Shown here one piece after another: positions 34,131 through 44,489 of a stretch of 64,000 nt of DNA. Below the pieces are notes generated by a model. The model saw nothing but the letters and a program-made list of their open reading frames with translations. It had not been told where the DNA came from and ran no database searches. This DNA comes from Nemophila menziesii (Eukaryota; Streptophyta; Magnoliopsida; Boraginales; Hydrophyllaceae). Numbering within the stretch: position 1 is the stretch's first letter; the number at the start of each line of letters is the position of its first letter. The stretch is taken from NCBI GenBank assembly GCA_029959085.1, contig JARWIR010000002.1, positions 60,752,154-60,816,153 on the forward strand. Reading direction: 5' to 3'. Both the position numbers and the translations under genes were made by a program.

Positions 34131-34903
34131 TCAGATTTCTATCACCTTGGTTGAAACAACCTTAGGGACAATGAATGGTCCCATCCACGAGTCTTTGAAA
34201 CTACGTGGCCTATTCTCGCATTTGTGAGCTTTCCATAAAACTTCATGGCCAACCCCAAACTCAATGTTTGGCTCAGTATCCACAGGCTTTAAGTGGATCT
34301 TTTCAGGAGGGACTTTGTGATGTGAAAGGTTGTGGATGACAGGAACGGTGGGATCTAACTTCCTCGGTTTCTTACCCAAGACATAGAAGGTCTCGGATAC
34401 ATTCTTTGCATAAGGGTAATGGTCCCTTCTTGGAAGTTGATGACACTTTGACTTGTGGCCATGAAGGGCCGTTCAAGTATGATTGGAACCTGCTTATCTG
34501 CATCAAACTCAAGTATAACAAAGTCAGTAGGGATGGCGATACTACCTGCTCGGACTAGGACGTCCTCCATTGTTCCCCATGTCCTGGTAACTGAGTTGTC
34601 AGCGAACTGCAACTTCACTGGAGTTTTCTCTGATTTCTGAAGTCCAAGTCTCTCGAACACGGACTTAGGCATAAGATTCACACCAGAACCCACATCATAC
34701 ATAGCTTTCACCTTGACCATACCATTAATTTGAATAGGAAGGTTGAAACTTCCCGGATCTTTAAGCTTTGTTGGTAGCTCTCCTTCACTTCTTCTTGAAA
34801 CTCTCAGGTTCTCTCTTGGGATCTCTACACTCGCTTCTTTCTCAAGAATAACTTGCGTAAAAACTTGTTGTGGTGTAAGTCCTTTCTTTGCGATCTCAAG
34901 CAT
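34131..34903 (-). pseudogene. Protease of C fused to an integrase-like tail
   Basis: The frame 34903-34355 has the aspartic protease site AMYDVGSGVNLMPKSVF and the flap/ILG region (here ILERPF). A shift leads to 34379-34131: GKKPRKLDPTVPVIH, HEVLWKAHK, and then SWMGPFIVPKVV, which resembles the GPF motif at the end of gypsy integrases. No RT or RNase H lies between. The equivalent of the 34379-34131 part is present in D up to KAHK. Confidence 0.8.
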
Positions 34904-35061
34904 TTGGGCGTTGATATTTTCAGGTTTATACGCCTCTACAAATGTCTTGAGTTCAGTGTCATCCTTAGTTCAGGAATTGTTGGTGACACTGCTTGAACAA
35001 CAGGTGGTTGTTCCACCTTCTCTTCTTCATTCTCTTCTTGCACAGCAAGTGCAACTTCATC

Positions 35062-36852
35062 TTAAACTTTTGATTCCTCCTTTGAGGCTTCTTTCTCTTT
35101 CTCTTTAGCCAGCTCAACTTGATAATCCATCACCGATCGAATTTCATCTTGCATATCCTTCAGAAGCTGTATAAATTCGGCTCTTTCTGAATCACCCTCC
35201 ACATAAACCTCAGAACAGTCAGATTCCACGGGGCTAGACTTGGTTGGTTCTTCTTCGGTACTCGGAACTTCCACGGCACTAACGGCAGCATGCGGTACTT
35301 CCTTCTTTTCTTCTTCAATTTCAAGGAAAATAGCCTTACAAGCTTCGAACCCAACATTGTCATCACCTCCTTCGTTAGCCTTCAATTCTTTCTGTTCCAT
35401 TAAATTTTTTAGAACTTTATTTAATTGTTCTACTTGAGTACCTAAAATCTGAAATGCGGCATCTTGTCCTCGTAACTTCTCTTCGTGAGTGTTCATATTC
35501 GTGGTCAAACGGTCCAAGATTTTTATTACTTGTTGATTGTCCATAGATCCCTCTTGATGATACTGAGGTAAAGCTTTCTGATCTAACGCATCGGTATTGG
35601 CATCTTGGACAGGTTGTTGAGGGGGAGCAGGTATATTTTGATGTTGATTTTGATACTGACCCCTTGGTTGGAAAAAGTTGTTCTGGGGGCGCGGATGATA
35701 ATGACCAGGATTAGCGGCCCCCTGTGGATTTGAGTACTGCATACCCGGATGATTTCGGTTACCAAATTGATAGCCTCCTCGGTTGGATATGAAGTAAACA
35801 GATTGTGGATTTGCTTCACACTCTACCCATGTATGATTATTAACCCCACATTGTTGACAACCTTGTGCTTCTTATACTACGTTTGCTGCGGCTAAATTCG
35901 TTTGCATCTCTAACTTCAACTCTTTGATTTGATTCTCTAATGCGGATATTTGAGCTGAGTTCGCAGTTTCTGCATCTAAACGAAGCGTTCCTCGGGTCTT
36001 TGCTACAGGAGCTCGCGTTGAAGGCCAACTCCTTTCTTGTTCAATAATATTTTCCAAAACCTCGGATGCTTCATTGTGGTTCATGGACACAAAATTACCC
36101 TTTCCAATGTTATCCACCTTCTCTCTACCTTTATCATTAAGACCTTCATAGAATATAGCAAGTTGTAGAGCGGGGGTATAACCATGGAGCGGACATCTAG
36201 CTAATTTATGTTGAAACCTTGTCCATGATTCTCCTACTGTTTCTCCATCTTCTTGACAAAATCTTGCAAGCTCGCTTTGATCTTTGAGTCTCATACTCTT
36301 CGGATAAAAACGGTTAAAGAAAGCGGCTTGAAGTTCTACCCATGTATTAATTGTTCCAGGTGGTTGTCTATCTAGCCATTCGCTAGCTCTACCGGTTAAG
36401 AAGAATGAAAACATATGACAATACAGTTACTCGCGTGTAATGCCTGGAGTAACATAGGCATCAGAAATCTGCATAAACATCTGAATCGATCTTACCGGAT
36501 CTTGAATTGATGTACCACTGTAGAGTCCATGACTTTGAAATTGACTGAGCATACCCGGATCGGGTCTAAATTTAATATTCTGGATCTCTGGAGGACGGTA
36601 ACCTATTGGTAGAACATGGAACGGCACATGAAGACCAGGGAGGTCTTGCTCAACTCGGTTTTGCCCATTACCCCGTCCTAGTGGATGTTGTCCTTGTTGT
36701 TGTCCACCAGGTGGGACAAGTGGTGGTGGTGGATTTAACGGATCTTGTACGGCTGCCATAGCTCTTCTCAAGGCTCTTTCCTCACGAATACGTATGTTAT
36801 AAGGTCTGAAGCTCCTCTCAGGCTCCGATAACAGAGGCCAAGAATTAAACAC
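35062..36852 (-). pseudogene. Gag of element C, broken by two stops
   Basis: Three frames in series: 36852-36427 (N-terminal region, Pro/Gln-rich), 36414-35872 (capsid-like, FFLTGRASEWLDRQPPGTI..FYPKSMRLKDQSELARF), and then, through a TAA near 35875, the knuckle CQQCGVNNHTWVEC and a Gln/Asn-rich, acidic tail (35742-35062). The first stop is TAA where D has CAA. Both look like single substitutions in a formerly intact Gag. Confidence 0.85.
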
Positions 36853-36981
36853 TGTGAAACCTGAAAAACACTAAAGCAAACCACAAGCGTAAATCCGGAA
36901 ATATATAAACTAAAAATTGGAAAAAAAATTAATTAAAAACTACTACTCGAAATAGATAACCCACACGCTAACGAGACAAAA

Positions 36982-37000
36982 GTCCCCGGCAGCGGCGCCA
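36982..37000 (-). promoter_or_regulatory. Primer binding site of C
   Basis: Complement of TGGCGCCGCTGCCGGGGAC, identical to A, D and F. Confidence 0.85.
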
Positions 37001-37006
37001 AAAACT

Positions 37007-38537
37007 TGGTGTCGCCTAGGGTGTGATAAAAATAAGATAAAATAAAGTCTAGAAAACTACGCACTCTCACCCTAGACAGGCACAGTACTGCAAGTATTAC
37101 AGGACGTATGCAAGTTTTAGTTAGTAAGTTGAGTTCGTTCTCAGGGACTTAAGTGTGTTATACGAGTAGGTAACAATAACGAGTAAGCAATAATTAATTA
37201 AAAGACTGAAAATAAAATGAATAGATTTTCGAAATTACTAATTAAAACTAAGAAAATAAAGGCAATAAAATAAAATACAAAGAATATGAGATGAGAAATA
37301 TAGCTTAGGTTTTGCTAGTATGCACTAATCCTTCTAATTCTTTCTATTAGATCTAGTTAATAAGGGAGAATATTAGCTCTTGTATACTTAGTCAGGATTC
37401 TAAATTCCCATTCCTTAGACCTTGAGAGCGACTAAGGGGGCTACGGACACACCACGAGGCTGGTTCAGATAGGGTTATCCTACGCCACTAGGGCCCTAAG
37501 GAATCAATTTCCATACATGGGGATAGTGATTAAATTATACCCTAATGACTATCTAGTTAGAATCAGTTTTGTCAGGACTAATATCGACACTAGACGTTAT
37601 GTGGTGTTTCAATAATTAGACTCCCAGTTAAGGTGACCATCTAATTACTATTCAGAAAATCCTAAAGTTATCAGTTCTAGGACAGACAATAAATTAAAAC
37701 ACATAAACAAATATAAAGGTAAGAAGCTAATATCAGATTAAAACATGTAATTCCCAACGAAACTTAGATAGAAAGAAATTAGAATTCATAGATTATACAT
37801 GATGCAAACCCAAGCTATGGGAAGTTTATTTCATACCTGATGGAAATAAACTAAAAGAAATAATGAAAGACATCATCTTGCTCTCTACAATAAACTGGAA
37901 GAATAAAACCTTAAGAACTAATTACTATGAGGTAAGGATGATTTACAAGTGATATAAGGGTGTATTTATAGGTGTTTAGAAGACCTAATTCGTTTTCTTG
38001 AAGGAGAGGTTAAGTAATGGACTCCAAGCCCAACTCAAATTCGTATGGAAATAAAGATAATTACTGCTGACTTGTTTTAATCATATCTTCTTCGTTATTG
38101 GTCGGTTTTAGCCCATAAGATACCAAAAGAATCCTCACAGAATTATCTACGTCCCTATGAAAGGAATCTTCAAAAATCGGCTCGGTTTTGGAGTTATCAC
38201 CACTTCTTTAGGCGTAGCTGCAGAAATTCATATTTAAAGCAACTTTTCCTTTTCCATGATTTTAGCTTTTCTTTCCTTTATCTCCAATTACCATGCTTAT
38301 CTTTTTCAAATCTTGTAGTCTTTGACTTGGACTCTAATTAATCTATATAATTATCTTTAAAGCTTCACACTAAATAAATAATTAAACCCAATATGCTCTA
38401 AAAACATTATTTTACTAAATCAAGACTCAAAATAGGAAAGTGCACTAATTCTCAAGAAAATCGACTATTATGACTTCTAAATCACTAAAAATGATGTCTC
38501 ATCCTAATATAAATCTATCACAAATGAGGAGACATCA
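37007..38537 (-). repeat. 5' LTR of element C
   Basis: 1531 bp, the pair of 29431-30963. Confidence 0.95.
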
Positions 38538-39928
38538 ACAAGCATTTATAAAGGATTACAATTTTTAAAGAAGCATATGATATGGCAAGTGGGGAATGGG
38601 AAGAGTACGAATATATGGAATCATTGTTGGATTAGTAAAGGTATCTTTCTTCAAAAACCAAATCACTGCTCAATCAGTTTTGTGCATGAATTGTTCAATA
38701 AATCAGGTATGGGATGGAATAACGAGTTATTAAATCAATATTTTTCAAAAGAAGTGGGTGATTATATTAAAAAAATTCTGAGATGTATGATAGATGACGA
38801 AGATAAATTGATATGGCCATATAGTAAGAATGGGGAGTACTCCGCCAAATCAGGATATCATATTTTAGTTAGTGAAGAAATGGCTCAAGAGACGCAATCA
38901 TCTAATGTGGGATATAGTATAGATAACAACATTTGGGATATAATCTGGAAAAATAATATACCGTCAAGGATTAAGAATTTATGTTGGAGAATTTGCAATA
39001 ATGCTCTACCGGTTAAAAGTAATCTGAAGAAAAGGAAGTGTGTTAATAACGAGATATGTGAATGGTGTGAACTTGAGGACGAAAATATTGTACATTTATT
39101 CTTGAAATGGCCTTTTAGCATTGAGGCATGGGCTTTATCACCATTACAGATTAAGATCGATCACAATTTTATGGGTACGTTTGATGAATGGTTTAAGCAA
39201 ATTATTGATGGTTATAGTAAAAATGGTTGGGAGAAGAAAAAGGTGATAGCATATGTATGATAATTTTATGGAATATATGGAAAGAGAGAATGAAATGTTT
39301 TCACGAAGGAACTAAATGGAATGGTAATAATATTTTAAATAAATCGAAGGATTTAATCTCAAGGCTCTTTGGGCCATGCATGGATTCGGAAAAAATGGAG
39401 AATAAAAAGAATGATACTGGTCAAAGTAATGAAAAAGACAATCCTATGATAATGGATGAAGCTGAAATCATTTGGATGAGCGATGCATCATTTACTAATA
39501 ACAAAGAACCAGCAGCTATCGCAACAATTGGAGTTGCTAAAGATGGAAACATTGTGAAAAGATCAAGCATGAAATGTAAAGTAAATAGTGTTATTGAAGG
39601 GGAGGCATGGGCCATTTTAATGGCAATGAGATTAAGCAAAAATCTAGTAGATCAGAGTATTTCATTTTACTCTGACAACCTTGAATTAATTCAAGGAATT
39701 TTGGGTTTGACCGGGCTTCATTAGAGTCTTAAACCTATCCTTTCAGAAGTAAGGAAATGGTTAGGTCGTGGTTCAGATTGGAACATTGCCCATGTGGAGA
39801 GAAGATATAATTCTACAGCAGATGCGCTTGCTAAGTGTACTAGGAGGGATATGGACCTCTCTGGATGGAAAGATTTATCTCTTATTGCTTCGAATGATTA
39901 TCTAGTGAACTTATGTAATACTTATAAA
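38538..39928 (+). pseudogene. LINE ORF2, second part: zinc domain and RNase H
   Basis: This continues the LINE frame after element C. It has WQVGNGKSTNIWNHCWI, a zinc-binding region (NNEICEWCELEDENIVHLF), and after a shift near 39240 an RNase H domain with MSDASF, EGEAWAI and SDNLE. A TAG at 39721 interrupts before the last helix HVERRYNSTADALAK. It ends with a stop near 39928 and the A tail. Confidence 0.88.
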
Positions 39929-39978
39929 TAACTTATTTTTAAGGTTTCTTTGACAAAAAAAAAGTAAAATAAGATATC

Positions 39979-40216
39979 AATAAATAAATTATTTGTAACA
40001 TTACATATATTATAGGAAAAATGCCCCAAAAAATCAATAACAAAATATTGCAGCCTAATTACCACATTTAAATAAGTTTGCCCAATAACATCAATATATG
40101 AATTATTTTATCTAAAAAATGACTATATTATCCCTACTTAATTTATATATTACACGGTTTAAAAACACTTTATTTCTCTTCCGATCAATTTTTTTCTATC
40201 TCACTCTCTCTCTTCT
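39979..40216. other. AT-rich lead-in to the gene-fragment cluster
   Basis: 'aaaaatgcccc' and 'aatgactatattatccct' resemble terminal regions of some Mutator-like elements, and similar text lies at 21090. No gene. Confidence 0.3.
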
Positions 40217-40520
40217 GATGAAGAAGGGGATATTACTAGATATATTGTCAATCTTTAGATGAAACAAGATCGGATCCAATTTCTGGGAAGTTGTTTGTGA
40301 TGAACTTGGAATTGATCCAACTAGTCGATACGTCGGAACTACAGATTTACAAATCAAGTGTGTTAATGTCTACCACAACGAAGCTTCTTGTGGAAGATCC
40401 GTTCCTCGTGCAGTCCTCATTGATCTCGAGCCAGGTACCATGGACAGTATCCGAACCGGTTCATACGGAGTCTGTTCTCGATGTTGTCAGAAAAGAAGCT
40501 GAAAATTGTAATTGTCTTTA
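40217..40520 (+). pseudogene. Beta-tubulin exon 1 fragment
   Basis: The frame reads [58 protein letters not shown], matching the beta-tubulin N-terminus. About 34 codons between the SYG and the [13 protein letters not shown] segments are missing, and a TAA replaces the Gln expected before the first intron. A GT donor-like site follows, so the copy came from genomic DNA and not from a spliced message. It is non-functional. Confidence 0.88.
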
Positions 40521-40649
40521 AGGTAGTACACTCGATTTTGCTTTTGATTCCTGATTTTTATACGTAATAGTCTCCTACGAACAGTATACCATTATAATGT
40601 GTGTATCAAAGCCTTGAGTGTTAGTGTCAGACGATAAACACTAAATAGA

Positions 40650-41056
40650 GCCCACCAGAAATCTCAATCGAATGTCTCAAGGAATTGATAGGTACCTTCT
40701 TTTTGGATCAAGTTTTGTAATTTATTACTAAGTTTCAGTAAATATTTGATGAGTAATTTTGTGTTAGTGACTTGGTAGGAATGTTAAAGGCAACTGATAC
40801 TGGTAGATTACAAGCAGAATATAACCGTCTTGTTGATGGATTAGCACAAAGGGGGGATTTTCCTGGTATACTATTTCCTAAATCATTTCTCTAGAAATTC
40901 TTCTCTTTGATGGGATTTATCCTATGAACATTAGTGATATAATTTTCTTAATAAACTTTTGCTTGATTTGGACATTCAACAGATACAAATGCAATCATGC
41001 CAGCAAGTAAGGACGAAGCGGAGGAGTATAAGAAGATGTATGAGCGAAGTGGCCTA
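40650..41056 (+). pseudogene. Unidentified host-gene fragment, three exon-like pieces
   Basis: Pieces 40650-40691, 40779-40865 and 40983-41056 join in phase across GT-AG introns to read ..SIECLKELIG, MLKATDTGRLQAEYNRLVDG, and MPASKDEAEEYKKMYERSG. The codon pattern and splice sites look like a real gene. I do not recognise the family. Confidence 0.5.
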
Positions 41057-41148
41057 GTGATGGGATTCATCCCATTGACCCGGTGGTGGTATTCATCCTA
41101 TTGACCCGGTGATGGGATTCATCCCATTGACCCAGTGATGGGATTCGT
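41057..41148. repeat. 26-bp palindromic tandem repeat
   Basis: About 3.5 units of GTGATGGGATTCATCCCATTGACCCG. ATGGGAT-TC-ATCCCAT within each unit is self-complementary. Confidence 0.85.
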
Positions 41149-41431
41149 AACTCAAAGCTCATAGAATAGATTCATCTTGAGTGTAAGTGCTGCCGAAGCT
41201 TTTATAAAGCTGAGAAGTAAAAGTTCATTGCACCTACTTGCTTGTATTGGTAAGTTCTTAAGCTTTGAGGTATGATATACACAGATTTTCCCTTCTAAAT
41301 CCATAGAGGAAGAGAGAAATAAAAGTGGTGCATAAATGTAACAGGTATTTGAACATGATTTAGCATTAGCAAAGGTCACGAAGAACATTTCAAATGGTTC
41401 AAGCTTGTAACTTATGGGATTTCCAAGCAAC

Positions 41432-41640
41432 TACATTTCGCTTATGCAACTTGACAAAGATTTCAAACCTGTTTTTAAGTTGTTAGAAACTCAATCATCA
41501 GATACGAATACAGGTAAAGCTCAATGTTTTGGAGAATGGAATAATGGGTATCGTTTACAAGATGTTGATATTGATGACATGGCAGTGAGTGAAGATAAAC
41601 TTAATCTCAGCCTTAGAGATTGTAGAAAACTAGTAGCGGT
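41432..41640 (+). pseudogene. Fragment resembling Mediator subunit 14
   Basis: The frame reads LMQLDKDFKPVFKLLETQSS, then DVDIDDMAVSEDKLNLSLRD. From memory, plant MED14 has a similar 'FKPLFKLLETQ..' and '..LEDxLNLSLLDW' segment. The piece runs directly into the 23-bp minisatellite. The identification is tentative. Confidence 0.4.
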
Positions 41641-42030
41641 GACGGGACGGGATTCGTCGCGGTGACGGGAAAGGATTTTTCGCGGTGACGGGACGGGATT
41701 CGTCGCGGTGACAGGACGGGATTCGTCGTGGTGACGGGATGGGATTCGTCGTGTTAACGGGATTCATCGCGGTGACGGGACAGGATTTTTTGCGGTGACG
41801 GGACAAGATTTTTCACGGTGATGGGACAGGATTCGTTGCGGTGACGGGACGGGATTTTTCGTGGTGACGGGACGGGATTCGTCGTGGTGACATGACAGGA
41901 TTTTTCGCGGTGAAGGAATGGGATTCGTCGCGGTGACGGGACAGGATTTTTCACGGTGATGGGACGGGATTCGTTGTGTGACGGGACGGGATTTTTTGCA
42001 GTGATAGGACGGGATTCTTCGCGGTGACCT
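41635..42030. repeat. 23-bp minisatellite
   Basis: About 17 copies of GCGGTGACGGGACGGGATTCGTC, alternating with a ..GATTTTTC variant. It produces His/Pro/Ser-rich minus-strand frames that are artefacts. Confidence 0.93.
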
Positions 42031-42467
42031 GGTTATGTGATTCATTTCTTCTCTATAAAGTAACTAATTGAGAGACTAAAATGTTATTCTGGCAAACTTT
42101 CAGAAGCTATACAAAATAACATAATGATTTTTTTTGTCAACCAACATAATGAATTGATGATGGTAAAACTTGAACTTGGATCGAAAGAGAAGGAAAGTGA
42201 ACATGGGCATAAGAAAAACATACGGAAATTTTTCTCAAAAGAAAACAGTAGTATAATAGTAACTGTTAAAAATGGTCATGTCCTTTACTGGTACAAGAAT
42301 TTGCATTTCTCTTCGTATGACGAGATAAATGTTACAAAAAAAGCTACAACTCTCTTTATTAGGAGAAAAACCGTCTTTGCAATTCACAACCTAACTTCCC
42401 TATTCTCAGCACTCTTATCAAAATCCATTTGATTTGCAAGAAAACACGAGATAACAATTTAAAACAT
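42031..42467. other. Unassigned part of the gene-fragment cluster
   Basis: A 102-codon plus frame at 42124-42432 (KLELGSKEKESEHGHKKN..) has no recognised relative. It could be another captured fragment or chance. Confidence 0.3.
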
Positions 42468-42600
42468 CTATTGAATCTCAATTATCATCTTGTTAAAAAA
42501 GTTAGCTTGCTTAAGAAAATACTCAAGCAGCTCTGATTTAGTCACCCATGCAAACTCATCACACTTTGCAACTTTAAACTTATAGGCTGCAACACCATAT
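42468..42600 (-). pseudogene. Last exon of a mitochondrial ribosomal L46-like gene
   Basis: The minus strand, after a TTCTTCAG acceptor at 42601, reads ATATGGTGTTGC.. giving YGVAAYKFKVAKCDEFAW, then SELLEYF, NKMII and a stop. This resembles the C-terminus of plant MRPL46 (Nudix-fold) proteins. A second minus-strand coding-like piece without recognised identity lies at 42605-42790. The call is from memory of the family. Confidence 0.5.
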
Positions 42601-42798
42601 CTGAAGAACTTTTAGACTCATGAAGGTCATTAAGTTTGTCCAGTTCCGGTGTATAAAACTCCAAAATAAACGGTCCACTATTACCGGAAAATACATCTTC
42701 ATCTTTTAGTTTAATAGCTAAATTTGAAGTGCTATTTGATTTCTTTAACCTAGTTCGATTTTCATTAGAAACAAACGCATTAGCATCTACTGGTCCAT

Positions 42799-44335
42799 TG
42801 ATGTCTCCTCATTTGTGATAGATTTATGTTAGGATTAGACATCATTTTTAGTGATTTAGAAGTCTTTCTAATCGGTTTTCTTGAGAAATAGTGCACTTTC
42901 CTATTTTGAGTCTTGATTTAGTAAAATAATATTTTTAGAGCATATTGAGTTTAATTATTTATTTAGTGTGAAGCTTTAAAGATAATTATGGATATTAATT
43001 AGAGTCCAAGTCAAAGACTACAAGATATGGAAAGAGATAAGCATGGTAATTGGAAATAAGAAAACAAAAACTAAAAACATGGGAAAAAAAAGCTGCCTTA
43101 ATCCTGAATTTCTGCACCTACAACTACAAATCAGCTTATATCTCAAGATCGGTGTGGAATTTGGAGAAACGGTCAAGAGTAAGTTGAAGATCTTTCCGAG
43201 ACGATGAATTTCGACTACTAATACGAGCCAAACGGATGAGTATTGAAGCTGCTAGGACCAAAACAAAAACGGGCCTGATTTCATGTTTTAGGGTTACGAA
43301 TTTGAGTTGGGCTTGGAGTCCACTACTTACCTTCTCCTTCAAGAAAACGAATTAGATCTTCTAAACACCTATAAATACACCCTTATATCACTTGTAAAAT
43401 CATCCTTGCCTCATAGTAATTAGTACTTGAGGTTTTATTCTTCCAAGTTATTGTAGAGAGCAAGATGATGTCTTTAGTTATTTCTTTTAGTTTATTTCCT
43501 TCAGGTATGAACTAAACCTCCCATAGCTTGGGTTTTGCATCATGTATAAACTATGAATTCTGATTTCTTTCTATCTAAGTTTCTTTGGGAATTTCATGTT
43601 TTAATCTGATATTAGGTGCTTACCTATATATTCGTTTATGTGATTTGATTTAATGACTGTTTTCCTTGCTAGTGCACGAGTATAGGATTACTTTAATAGT
43701 AGTTAGATAATCACCTTAGCTGGGTGTCTAATTATTAAAACACCACATAACGTCTAGTGTTGATATTGGTCCTGACAACACTAATTCTAACTAGATAGTC
43801 ATTAGGGTATAATTTAATCACTATCACCATGTATGGGAATTGATTGCTTACGTACCTAGTGGCGCAGGATAACCCTATTTGAACCAGCCTTGTGGTGTGT
43901 CCGTAGCCCCCTTAGTCGCTCTCAAGGTCTAAGGTATGGGAATTTAGAATCCTGACTAAGTATCTATGAGCTAATTATCTCCCTTATTAACTAGATTTGA
44001 TAGAAAGAATTAGAAAGATTAGTGCATACTAGCAAAACCTAAGCTACACTTCTCATCTCAGATTCTTCGTATTTAATTTATTGTCTTTATTTTCCGTAGT
44101 TTAATTTAATATTTCGAATTCACTCTATTTATTTTTCTGTCTTTTAATTAATTGCTTCGTACTCGTTATTTCCACCCATTCTATTAACACACTAAGTCCC
44201 TGAGAACGAATCTAACTTATCATTAAAACTTGCATACGTCCTGTAATACTTGCAGTACTGTGCCTTTCTAGGGTGAGAGTGCGTTGTTTTCTGACTTATT
44301 ATTTATCTTATTTTATCACACCCTAGGCGACACCA
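42799..44335 (+). repeat. 5' LTR of element D
   Basis: 1537 bp, TGATGTCTCC to GGCGACACCA, the same LTR family as C. The left flank is TCCAT. Confidence 0.92.
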
Positions 44336-44341
44336 AGTTTT

Positions 44342-44360
44342 TGGCGCCGCTGCCGGGGAC
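44342..44360 (+). promoter_or_regulatory. Primer binding site of D
   Basis: TGGCGCCGCTGCCGGGGAC, six bases after the LTR. Confidence 0.88.
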
Positions 44361-44489
44361 TTGTGTCTCGTTAGCGTGTGGGTTATCTATTTCGAGTAGT
44401 AGTTTTTAGTTAATTTTTAATTTTCAGTATTTAGTTTTTGTTTTTCCGGATTTACGCTTGTGGTTTGCTTTAGCCTTTTTCAGGTTTTC

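Larger units (their letters stand above)
29431..38537 (-). mobile_element. Athila-like element C, non-autonomous (gag-protease only)
   Basis: Two near-identical LTRs, primer site and polypurine tract. The target duplication is GCAAG (left) versus ACAAG (right). Removing the element plus one copy restores the LINE frame SWSLAS-IYKGLQFLK. Internally it keeps gag and protease, but protease runs into a short piece resembling the integrase C-terminus; RT, RNase H and the integrase core are absent. D has the same collapsed structure, so the deletion predates their spread. Confidence 0.92.
26790..39963 (+). mobile_element. 5'-truncated L1-type LINE, split by a SINE and element C
   Basis: A 15-bp target duplication, GTAAAATAAGATATC, flanks it at 26775-26789 and 39964-39978. 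A short A tail precedes the right copy. After removing the nested insertions the LINE is about 3.8 kb: endonuclease C-terminus, RT, zinc-binding domain, RNase H. The LINE lies between the host region of EVN and the gene-fragment cluster at 39979. Confidence 0.92.

Noticed and set aside
40291..40521. 76-codon ORF overlapping the tubulin fragment
   Set aside because: It is out of frame with the tubulin codons; the tubulin reading explains the conservation.
41754..42045. Pro/Ser/His-rich repeat protein on the minus strand
   Set aside because: Product of the 23-bp minisatellite. No start context or conserved domain.
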